Shown here piece by piece: positions 38,201-50,200 of a stretch of DNA of 64,000 nt (its first letter is position 1; each line of letters begins with the position of its first letter). Source of the DNA: Patiria miniata (lineage: Eukaryota; Echinodermata; Asteroidea; Valvatida; Asterinidae); contig NW_024037072.1 of NCBI RefSeq assembly GCF_015706575.1, positions 24,925,162 through 24,989,161 on the forward strand, in the 5' to 3' direction. The position numbers and the translations under genes are program-made. The notes beneath the pieces were generated by a model. That model was not told the DNA's origin. It ran no database searches and worked only from the letters and a program-made list of their open reading frames with translations.

Positions 38201-41200
38201 GGGCTAGGCAAGGATGTATCGGTCTACTGAGTTTTTATGAGGGAAAACTTCTAGAGGGTAAAACATGAATAGCTTTTTTATTAAAACGAAACTACACTGG
38301 AATTGGCGTAAAGGATGACTAGTTTCAATGAAAGCCGTCCCACTCCTATTGGGTTGGGGATGAGTGTGAACCTTGTTATTTGTTAATGCTGAGTACAGAA
38401 AATGCTAGCAACGTCAATGAAACTTTTAAATGAAAAGAAAAAACCTCAGGGAAAAGGTATGAACTTGTGCCCCTATTGAAAGATCGAATGAAAAAAATCC
38501 TGGCAAGCATAATCAACTTTGCCACCATTGTCATGGCCGAGGTTATTGCTTTAGAAAATACCTCCTCTTGATATTTTACAGTGTATCTGCTGGCTGTAAC
38601 ACATTTTTGCCCGGCAGTATGGGGATGCTGTAGTATATTCCAGCACCCCAATCCAAAAAGTTGGGGGTGCTGCAGTACCCACAGCATTCCCCCCCCCCCC
38701 CCCGTTCCCGCGGCTTTAGAGCCCAAATAATTTACATAAATCTACAGTACAAATCTATAGTAGAAATACATTGAGTTGAGTACGACATTCAACAGCCGCC
38801 GGGTCAGTAATACCGTACGTACATTCTGCGTACACAGTCCATTTGACTGACCCGACGGCTGTTGCATGTCCTAATTACTGCTTATGTGACGTCACTTATC
38901 TGCTCCTGGTATCCAAGTCCACCGCCAGGTAACCGTGAGACTATTCAATTCGAATTCCCCAATGTGTAAACTTTCCAAAAATACCCACCAAACACTTAGT
39001 CATTTCCAAAAAATAAATTACCCCTGGCTCTTGGACAAATTCAAATGACGATCAGAAGTCATCTTGAGAGTGAAAACTGCAAAATCTTGCTACGTACCTT
39101 TGTTGCCTATCGTTAAACTGTGTTCAGGTGTCCACTTTACAGAAATGTTGGATATCCATGTTTGTGAGAATAAAAGTATGTTCTGATCAACCAATGAAAA
39201 CCCCCTTTTTAGGCTAATCTCCATCTTCTCGTCATATCATAAATGCTAAACACTCGCCCCATTTTAAACTTCCCTGTTTCTTTTTTTCTTGATGACGTCA
39301 CAGTAATGGTGTGGCTAGTTCTGCCGTGTGCGCATACCGTCTTGATGAGATTCAGAACATGTTCCTCGAGAGCCCGTTCAAGGCACAGGAACATGACTTG
39401 ATGCAGTGGATGGAAGTCCTGAGTGAACCCGTCCGTCCAAGACAAGCTGAGGTAAGTGCACGTTTACAACACGACACTTTCTCCGCCCTCTGTTTTGTAC
39501 ATCGGAGTTTTCCGTGCCACATCCCAAGCATGAATTCTTCTCTCTGCGTCGTCTCTTCTCTACAGGCGTGTCCTCAGATTTGCGAACCTAAGTATATGAT
39601 GACCCTGAAGGGACATAAGGGACATAACATGTCGTGATTTTTTTGGCAACGTCATGAATTTATTCACGACTAGTGTTGAATATTTTCGCGACCTCGTGAA
39701 TATAACAGTCGACTGACTCGACTCTGGCAAATACAAACACATCCGGACCTAGCAAAATTTTTGTTTTATCAGAATTCTGTATTAAGTGGAGTGCTGGTCC
39801 CATTCATTGTGCACATAAAACACGTCGGAACCAAGGCTTTATGTTTGCTATAACCAGCATTTAGCGAGAGTTGACTGTTTAGTAGCAGAATCCTCGATTT
39901 CACACCAGGAATGTACATTGTATACGTAAATAATCACTCACACTAAAAAAAAAAATGGTCAAACTAACATGGAATTCCATCAAAAATATCTCCATTAAAA
40001 GAAAAGTGATCATGTGCTATCCCGTCGATTTTTCTCATAGTGTCCAGATACGACCACTTATTCTGATGCAGAGTACAAAGCCATCCTCACACTGGCTCAA
40101 CTGATAGACGATACGGTGGAAAACACTCGCCGTTGTGGGAAGAGAACATCCCTCAGAGGGGGCCGCTTCAGGGGGGCGTGCAGTCGGATCAGCCCCCTCC
40201 TCGTGTCACACGGGGAACGATTCACACAGATTGTGGTAGATGAGGGAGTGGCCAACTCAACAGATGTCTTGTTCATTGGCACGGGTAAGCCATTCAGAAA
40301 GCTCGTTGTAACCTAAGTTTGTTGTAAGTTTGAGGATGCACCACTGTTTTGTGGCAATATGCTGAGCACTTCAAAGTGCTTGCCCTTTTGTGTTTTTACG
40401 AAGGACCATCCACCATAACGGTGTGAGCTACGGTTTTATTCTGACACAGGTTTGTGTACATGAACAACTCTGCGAAACATAGACAATTTCGAAATAAACT
40501 AGGTAGGAACAACCACACGGTGTTCGGCTCTCATGTTTGAAGCAATTACCGCACACACATCAACTGAAAATGTATTTTTGGCTTTTTCAACGTGCCACTG
40601 TGGCGCTCTAACATTATTTGACGTCACCTGTAATAATTTTGTAAAGTACAGCCTAGGCAGAGACTCACATCGTTGAAAGCCTGTTCACATTTTTTGCCAA
40701 TTTCAAATTATAAGGCACTTCCGGTTTCGACCGGAAGGAAGGGTCGCGTGAAAACGGGAACATGACCCAAACGCATTTCAGATCGATGTCATGATGGAAT
40801 AATAATTTCATTGCGAGAAAAAATGACAGACATAGAAGACGTAAACATATATCACTGAAATAGTCCTTGACGAATTGAAACATTCTTTATTTCACTTTTA
40901 TCTCGGTGTTTACTTTTGATAATGAATTTCAATAATGAATACCCAATACGTATAGTTACGTGTATAGGCTGCGGTATAGTTGATACATTAAAGCACGGAC
41001 TGACACGTGTCACATGTTATGAATTCAGACCCCATAGGCATTTTTTTAAAGAGCAGACGCTTACGCAACAGAATATAAAAGGCACATCGGACAAGCATCA
41101 CGCAAGAGTGAATACTGCTTGATATTTGTAAATATTCCATTGCAAAACAGTCATGCAAACTTCGAATTCGCTCGAGAAAAAAATTACTTGCTTTTAACAA

Positions 41201-44200
41201 AACCAATTTAGTCATTTATCATTCAATTTCTTAGTTTGGTCACCCTCTCTAGACACCGGGTCGAGAATTCGTCACAGATCAAATTCGTCTAAGCTGTTGC
41301 CGATTGGCAGCATTCAGAGATCGAATACTCGTCTTATATAAATCAATTAGACGAATTTGATTTCTAAACAACAAGCTTTGGCGTAGACGAGACGAAATCC
41401 AATACTTGACGAATTTGAACATTATATAGAATCGGTGAATTTGATTGATAAACGTTTGAAAATAGCCGGGAAACCCTACATTTCGAGGGAACGAAATATA
41501 TTTTGAGGGAACGAAATAAAAGAAAAATCATCATGCATGTCCCTTTAGGGGCTCCGTAGAGCCAACCGTTCTTAAAATGCTTTAAAACGGGTTGACCTAA
41601 TAACAACAATGTGTGTTCATATACTGGCCCGTTCACATACTGGCCCGTTGACGTACGAATAAATTATCATAAGTGTGTAACGGTCCGAAGATCATTACCA
41701 GGTTCGGATGGAAGGGGGAAAGGGATTAATTGTTCATCGCAGACTCTGGATTACATCTTGATTGGTTTATTTACAAGTATCTACAATGGCAAGATAGAAG
41801 CATGGCCAACATGGCCGAAGGCATGCACAAGAGAGAGAATCTATAAATAGTTTACCCACAATGCATTTCTCAGTATGGTGAACCCAACAGGACAATGTAG
41901 TGACATGGAATGTCCCGCTACAAGTGTATTATTATTGATGGTTTATTGAAATTGAACTTGAACTTGTAGCCAATGGCTAAATTGCATCAATTTTTACAAT
42001 AAAAAACAACATATAAACATTAAAAGACAGGGTAAAATTCCATAACAAAATTGAAATACTTCCTCAGAAAAATAAACATGTTATACGCATACACAAGACA
42101 CCACAAGTGACTTACAATGTCCAAAAAAAAAATTAAAAAATTAAGAAAAATACAGAGCAAACAACGCTACACAATTTCAAAACTCAACACAGAAATATAT
42201 ATCTAAAACAAACACCCCCTCCCCTTTATAAAAGTGATGGTTCCTAAAATACAACCTAATCAAAACAATACCCGAAATTGCACTTTGGAATACATGTACA
42301 TGTATGACTAATTATTGTAGGTGGTACCTGCCTGTGTACCACGGGGTTGTGATACTGGCCCTACCAATAATATTGATAAAAAAAACAAGATGGCGGATGG
42401 GCTCCGTCGTGCGTGTCTTTGGAGCATGCCTCGTTCCGTATCCACAGCCATGGTCAAGTGTCTGAGTTATGTGGACGGAATCCAGGTTGTTAATCAGCTG
42501 TATGCTTCTGGGCACTACTTGGGTGTCACTGGAGAACTTCCCGAACCAGATCCGACCAACTCGACAGTGTGTCAAATCCTGGACACTATAAAGAGATTTG
42601 GACAAGTTGAAAAGGACAAGGCATCGGGGATAGATTACACCATGTTGTCTTATCAGTGGATCCGGGATAAGGTCTTGGAAGCCTCCTACCCCGACAAGAA
42701 GCTCCTTCTGTGTCGAGATCAAGCCCAGTACCTGCACGGCAGATACGACATGTTACCTCGGGGATTCAAGCACAGCTTCTTAATCCGTCATCCCATCCGA
42801 GTCTTCCTATCTTACAAGACTTTTCTCGCCAATTTGTGGGGGTGTGAGATTCCTGACATGCGGGCCCTGCCTCCCATAGCGTTTCCATCTGGGTGCGGTT
42901 TCAAGGAACTCTACGATTTGGCCGAGTACATCCGGGAGAATATCGACCCCTCGCCGGTCATACTGGACGCCGATGATCTGCTACAGGACCCGGCGGGGAT
43001 CTTGTCGACCTACTGCTCCAGGATGGGAATACCGTACTCCGACAAGCTGCTGTCCTGCAAGCCGACGGTGATGACATCACCAAAACCTGGATCGTGGCAA
43101 ATACTGTCCGAGCATCGAACAGGAGGAAGGGCTTCTACAAGCGAGCATTTGAGAGCGTGGGATTCGAGGAACCTTCCCCGCTACCTGATCTGGCGAGTCT
43201 GCCGGATGATGTGCAAGCGTGTGTTGAGTACAGCATGGATTACTACGAAAGACTGCATCGTGAAAGAATCAAGCCTCAAAATAATTAGTATTCAGACCTC
43301 TGGGTCATTATATTTAATAGCAGCTGATCAAAAATATATTTACTGTCTGCTTCTGCTTCTGCTTCGGTACTGCCTTATAAACACCCTGTGGAGGAATAAG
43401 CACGCAGGCGTAGTGCGCTCACTTTATCGTATAGGCCTAACTAGAAATATTTCATTTTTATACCTTGGCCTTCATGATTTTCTATCGGAAAAAAAGACAA
43501 GGCAAGGCTGTCAAAGCTACGGTGGCTGATCTATGAACACATGGTTTACATTAGGGCGTTATAACGCCTTAATATCATGGGGCTATATGTAAAGGTGTCC
43601 TAATTTTACGGCGGGTAAAACACCGTATTACCGCATTATAACGCCTTATACAGCGTTATAACGCCCTGAATTTATGACGTTATAACGTCCTATTATGGTG
43701 TTATTACGCCTTGTTACCAATTTTTGGGGGCCGGAAAGAAAGGTGGGGTCAAAAAACAATTCCGCTCCAAATTTTATATGAAAAGAAAGTCAGTGGAGGG
43801 GCTGCGAATGTATTTTATTGAATTTTGTGGGTAGTTTACGCGATGGCCAAAAAAATGTTCATTTTGACCCCGTTGGGCCCCCTCTGGATGCGCCAATTTA
43901 TATTAAAGCCGTAATTAATAGGGCGTTATAACGCCGTAATTGTAGTGCTTAAATATTTAGGGCGTTAACGGCCTAAATCAAAACTGCTTAATCAAATACC
44001 ACATTTTCCCGGCTTAACTTCAAAACCAGCTATTTTGAAAAATGCTCTTTTAAAAAAAAAAGAAGACAAAAGCAGAAGTTCATTGCCCTGATTCGGGGGC
44101 CAAATTTATTACCAGCCATTTCTTAAATGGTGCTTTAAAACCCACCTTAATTAGCTGTTCCCAATTTAGCTTTTGTCGGGATTTTTCCTCCTTTTTTCTT

Positions 44201-47200
44201 TCCTTTTTTTTCTTTTTTTTTTCACTTTTCCCCATATGTTTTGTACACGTCTTCTTTCTACAAGCTACTTTGGAAACTTTTTAATAGTCATTAACCATCT
44301 ATTCAGAAGATCAAAAAAGTTTCGTCATCGTGACGTAATCAGGAGTCACATGACATCAATTTAAATGTTCATTATTCACAGTCTTATAACTATGAACTGT
44401 TGGATGGATTGATCTCAAACTTGGTAGGTATATAGACAGGGAAGTGTTATGGATGAAAATTGGTATGACAAAGTCACGCGACCCTTACTTCAGGTGTGAT
44501 ATATTGCGAGTGTTAATATTAGACCCTATTATCATATCTCATGAATTATAAATCTGATGGGGTTAATACCTTATGTTAGTATGAAGCAACATCAACAGAT
44601 TATTATTTTGAATATTATTTCTGTGTAGTATATTGTTCTCATGTTATGACGTCATGAATATTTGATGAGGCAATATTGTGGCCACCGTATCTCCACAATA
44701 CAATAAGTTATGATTCCACTTATTCTTTGCACATTTCTTCATATTGAACTGAAAATGTACCTCCTGGAATGTTAAGGTCATGTGTGTTAAGGTCATGTGA
44801 CCCTTTCCGGTCGTACGAGAAGTGCAATTATTAAAGATTATAATTTTAATTCTTATAGTTTTATAATGTTTGGAAAAACCATTTTGGGAATAGCTCTGTG
44901 GTTGTTCAGTAATTGCAACCATGGCAATTACAATCTCTTTTTCAATCTTATGTTGGTGTTAATAAGGTCTAACTTTTGTTTTCGTAAACATTGTTCCAGA
45001 TTCTGATTAGAAAAGTTCACTTCAAAATGTCATTTGACATGTTTATGTATATCAAACTAATGTGGGATTGAGAAAATACAAACGTCTTTATTCAAAACAA
45101 ACCCATCCGTCTAAATGTGTTTACTTGGATGATGTTGCATATTAGTACATTGGCAAAAACAATAGCGGACAAAGAACTAAGTCGAACCAAGATCCAATTC
45201 TGACTCAAAATTTCAGAATCTCAACACAGTCGAAAGACTGTTTGCTTACACATGACCGAAAAGTTCTGGTATTGGCCCTGATTTCCTTAGTCCGGTGCCG
45301 CCCACAAATACAAAACACTAAGACACTATACTGCTGTCGAGGTTGACTACGATGCTGACAACTAGTGAATGTGCGCCCTCTGTCAATGGCAAAACCAAAA
45401 TGCACAGTGCGTCAAAAGTTTAAAAACATAACGTCTTGAAACAAGACTGGTTCAGTTCATAAAAACACTTTCCAACCAATCAAAAGGAGATACTGTTCTG
45501 CCATTCCGCAAACAGTCATACTCCCCAACGGTTAGCGCTAAGAGAGATTCGAACCAGGGAAAGTAGAGTTGCGAGGGGATAGCTACATGTTCAAATGACC
45601 AATGAAATTGAATTATGAACCAATTTTCGAAAAATGAAACTCCTCAGAAGTGCACCAACTGGTTTTCTAATCTAATCTCAAACATGAGAACTTAATACAA
45701 TTGTTACTATCTTTGTGTGGTACATTTAGAGAATGGAACAGTGCTCAAGGCCTACCTGAGTGAGGATTGGTCTGAAGAAGCAAGAATTGTCGAGGAGATC
45801 AGTTTGGATACAGACGGATTGAAGGTTGGTGTTAAGAAAATATATATATTGAGTGTTTCTTCTTCTTCTTGTTTTTTTTGGGGACGGAGGCTCAGAATGT
45901 CCATTAGGTTTGGAATTCATGCTGCCTCCTGGCCAAAACGCGGAGGGGTTTTTCCTCCCCAATCGCTGGGATTACAACTGGGATCGCCACGTTTTCAAAG
46001 TTTGTAATTACTTGCAAAATTAAAACAGGACAGAATCTTCGGTGATTCTTCAAAATTGGCTTTCATATTCCAGAACGAAGAGGGTGCTGTAACAACGGTA
46101 TCTTGGGGTATGATCAAAAGTGAATTTAGGATAAAGCCAACAAATAAAATAGTTCTGCTTCCGGTTTCCCTACTTTCCTTAAGAAAATATATCGTCAAGA
46201 CAGAAGGCGAATCCGTTGGGAGAGCTGTTGCGCAATTGAGTGTTTCTTCTTCTTCTTGTTTTTTTTTTTGGGGGGGGGAGGCTCAGAATGTCCATTAGGT
46301 TTGGAATTCATGCTGCCTCCTGGCCAAAACGCGGAGGGGTTTTTCCTCCCCAATCGCTGGGATTACAACTGGGATCGCCACATTTTTAAAGTTTGTAATT
46401 ACTTGCAAAATTAAAACAGGACAGAATCTTCGGTGATTCTTCAAAATTGGCCTTCGTATTCTAGAACGAAGAGGGTGCTGTAACAACGGTATCTTGGGGT
46501 ATGATCAAAAGTGAATTTAGGATAAAGCCACCAAAAAAAATAGTTCTGCTTCCGGTTTCCCTACTTTCCTTATTCTGGCAGCCCCTACCCTAATTTTTTT
46601 ATGGACAAAAATGAGAGAGAAAAACACCCAAATTATCAATTACTACCTTTTACCCTTGACGTTACGCAGACGCCTCAATATGATCGTACACACACAAAAA
46701 CTGCCCCCCAAAACTTTCACTACCTACCTACCCTATTTTCGAATGCCATGTAATCGGAAGCAGAACTATATAGTCGTGTTCCCTAACGTGGCGCACTTCG
46801 AAGCTTACCCGACTTTCCTCGTGTAGTGTTGCCAAACCTCTTTGTTGACAAACCTCAAATTCATGCAGTAAAACACTAGTACTTTTACCTTATTAATGCT
46901 TGCTATTTAACCTCTGTGAACAATTTCAGTTTCATAAAATTTAATCCGAAATTCAAAAACGGTGGCGTCCGGAAATTGGGCACAAATTGGCGGAGTGTTC
47001 CCTAACGTGGCGCACTTGAATAAATCTCGGAAAATTCCAATTTAACATTTAAGAATATCTGTAAACTTGATAAATTCTGATAAACAATTATTATCTCTAC
47101 TTACATGCCCAGCCAGATGTTTGTCAGAAAATTATTTTCTTATTTTTCGGGGCATTTTTAAAGGGTTCACTTTGCACTTGAAAATAAATTGGAAAATCAC

Positions 47201-50200
47201 GCCAAAATAAGTTTTTCTTCTAACTTTATTACGGGTAAATAAACTCGCGATTTATGAAGAGGAGTGTTTAGTACTTGATGAAATTTCACTTTCTTGGAAA
47301 TTTCAGTTAAAACTTTTGCTCTAGGTAGGCGCTACAGGCGAAAAATCAAAGTGCGCCACGTTAGGGGCCGCGCCACGTTAGAGTACATCAACAATAATTT
47401 GTTTGCCTAATTCTCATCAGTTTACACATTCCTATAGCTCATCACTTAGGTTACTTAACCAACAGACCCGCCTTAGCTTCGGACCCCCAAAAAAACATAC
47501 CAGAATTATATTTTTGGGAACTCTTCTTGGAATCAACTTTTGATGTAAATCCCTCGGTTAAACACGCAGGCACCAGTATTGACGATGGTGATGAGTGAGG
47601 CAGCGCGAGCTGTCTTTGTGGGGACAGACATCGGGGTGTTCAAGGTACCATTCCAGCACTGCCGGGACTACACTACCTGTCGATCGTGTCTCGATGCCAG
47701 AGATCCCTACTGTACATGGACTGGTGATTCTTGTTCGTACGGCAGCAGAGACGGGTAAGGCTGATTATCTCGTTCCTGTCTGTAAGGCCAATTAAAAAGA
47801 AATATTTTCTCGTCCGCGTTTTTTTTTTGTCGAGAGAAGATAAGGATGGAGGAAGCCCTTCTTTCTAAATTCTAAAGAGTGAAAATTCACTCCATTCGAT
47901 TGAGTGAAGATTCACTCTCACAGTCGGAAACTAGGGACTAGACGTTTTAGAGTGAAATTTCTTCAATCGTAAAGATCGAGGTTTCACTCGAGCTTCGACT
48001 GAAGTGGTTAATTTTTCAGACTATGTCAATCTATAATGAGAGTGATTTTCACTCTAAAACGTCTAGTCCCTAATTTCACTCTTTGGAGTTTAGAGAGTTT
48101 TTATCCCATGGCAGGTTTTCCATTATGATGGATAGATTCTTCCACTTTCTCGACACTTCTGATGATACATTAATTGTGTCTAAAGAAGTCGTTAGCTTTC
48201 ATGCAGAAATAAATATGGCTAGAAATTGGTGTTCAAGGCATTGAGCGTTACATTATTACATTAATCTTCCAAATGTAAAATCCCAGATGAGTTGGTTTAT
48301 CCAGAGAGGCGCATGGTCTTGTAGCTGTACAACATTGACGAAACCACTCACTCCTCAACTTGCATTCCAGAGATGATATGATGGACGAATGTTCGGTGTG
48401 CGTGGTCAGATACGATTTATGCATTGCGTACAAACAGAGATCTTTCCAGAATGAACATTTTGAAGAGTTAATCTCGTCAGAACATCGCTGATAAGGGCTT
48501 TGAAGTCGTAGCTTTAGAAGTCCAGCGCTGAAGTCTAACTTTTATTTTTTTGTTCTCTCCTGTATCCTTTTCTGTGTCAGGTTTCAGGATTTAGAAAATG
48601 GCTCTTCGGATCTGTGTCCAGCTAGAAATAGTATGTGATTACTAAAATATCATTTCGTTTGTATACCTGCCTCTTTTCTTTTGCTTTGAGTCTTTGTTTT
48701 GCTAATGTGTTTCCAAATTCCGTATAAATTGCTCATTGTGAATGGTGGCAGGTAGCAACTTAAATTTTCCGACAGACCTGAGCTTTTTTTATACTGACGT
48801 CGTATGATACATTGGTACAAAAGTCAGGAATTAAAGATTCGTTCCCTGTGCAGTTTTCGAATTTCACCTCGAAAACTAGTTGTTTCTTTTTCAATTGCTT
48901 TTTTTCCTACACCAGTTTAACGGTTATTAACTTCTGAATGAGACATCGAAATAAAAAAAAATCCATCGACGTTTAGTTATTGAATTATCTCTTCACAAAT
49001 TTGAATTGTAAGCTGGCAGACAATAATTCGGCTCTCGCAAGGCTGCTTCATCAATTTGTGCAGAAATTTAATTTTTGTTCACAGGATTGCAGACGCCCAA
49101 AATCAAAATAAAGTATTAATCGTTTCAAACACATTTTTTCGTTGAAAATTTGTGAGGGGGAAAAACAGTTTTGAAGATTACGAGGGGTTAATTTGAAACA
49201 AACGTCGTCATTATTTCACCTTCCTTGTTGCACAACTGTGAATTGTTTGTTATAATGTTTAGATTAGATTTAAAAAATACACCATCATGGTAAAACATGA
49301 ACGACTTTGCCTGGTCCATGAGTGACTAAAATACTGCAATATTCCACTTATGAATGACTAATACACCTGAATTTTCCACTTAAATTAATCAAATAAAATG
49401 TATCCCGATTCATTCTTATAGATGACAAGATCGTATTTCACACGGTGCCGCCACAGAGCCAGCATAGATCGGCCAACCAGCCGGTCAACTTATACCTCGT
49501 GGCCGAGGCTCCATCGGGTAGAAACCTTCGTGTGGTCGGTGTAGACTGCTACCCTCCGTGTGCCAACCTACCGTTTACACGGTTCAAGTCCACGTCTTCA
49601 GGGAGACAGCTCCTGGTACTGCACATCAACGGTTCGTCTACCGAGACCAGCCCGAGAGACTGCTCGTGCTCGTCGGTCTTTGAAATTGATGGAGGAGTGA
49701 GGGGGACCGCCAACTTCACCCTTACTGCTGATAACTCTAGTAGGTTTTTCCCCTGTTCTATTAAAATACCTTTTTTCCCCCGACGTCCAACTCCTTCGAA
49801 ATTAAAAATATTAGATTGCTTACTTACCTTTCCACAGCGTGAGTAAACAAAACGCATTCCAAATGGTAGGACCAATTTTTGAATGAAGGACCAATGTAGG
49901 ACCAATTTTTGAATGCAAGTACATCATTAGGCCCCCCCAAAAAAAGTCTCCGGTTTCTGGTATGCGTGCGCGTCGCCATAGCCACTCGCGTCGGCAAAAT
50001 GAAAAAGTTTTTTTTTCAATGAAAGATGATGTCTCAAAACCGCCAAACTCACTGGTTTGACTGGAATCATGCTGCTGCACAATTTTAACGTGTTTTTAGA
50101 TTGGGTTATGTGGCCTCTCTGGACTCCCATATATTTGCACTAAGTTTAGTCGGGCACCATTTGCAGTCATCAGCCGACATTTGAAGCAAAACAATCAGGT

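Larger units (their letters stand above)
40854..44031 (+). repeat. Duplicated block, copy A, inside semaphorin intron 11
   Basis: Homologous to 54621-58220. It starts at 'actgaaatagtccttgacg' and ends at 'cttcaaaaccagct'. The order is promoter-like segment, AT-rich spacer, sulfotransferase-like gene, GTTATAAC-rich 3' flank. Relative to copy B it lacks the 770-bp insertion at 55072-55841 and about 170 bp of 3' flank, but has gained a solo LTR and another insert at 41676 to about 42336. Confidence 0.88.

Noticed and set aside
39566..39638. Possible semaphorin exon after 'ctctacAG' (ACPQICEPKYMM... then stop)
   Set aside because: It would end the protein inside the Sema domain. Skipping it joins 39451 to 40041 in phase 0 and continues the domain perfectly.
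43058..43529. C-terminal extension of the sulfotransferase-like copy A (402-residue reading)
   Set aside because: The extra residues are the frameshifted reading. The original frame with homology to copy B runs to 43288.
40854..44031. Block A as a Helitron gene capture
   Set aside because: The 3' end (ccagct) lacks CTRR and a preceding hairpin, and the insertion is not clearly between A and T.
45520..45575. tRNA-like 'ttcgaacc' sequence
   Set aside because: Only a B-box-like piece is present. No A box at the right distance and no cloverleaf.
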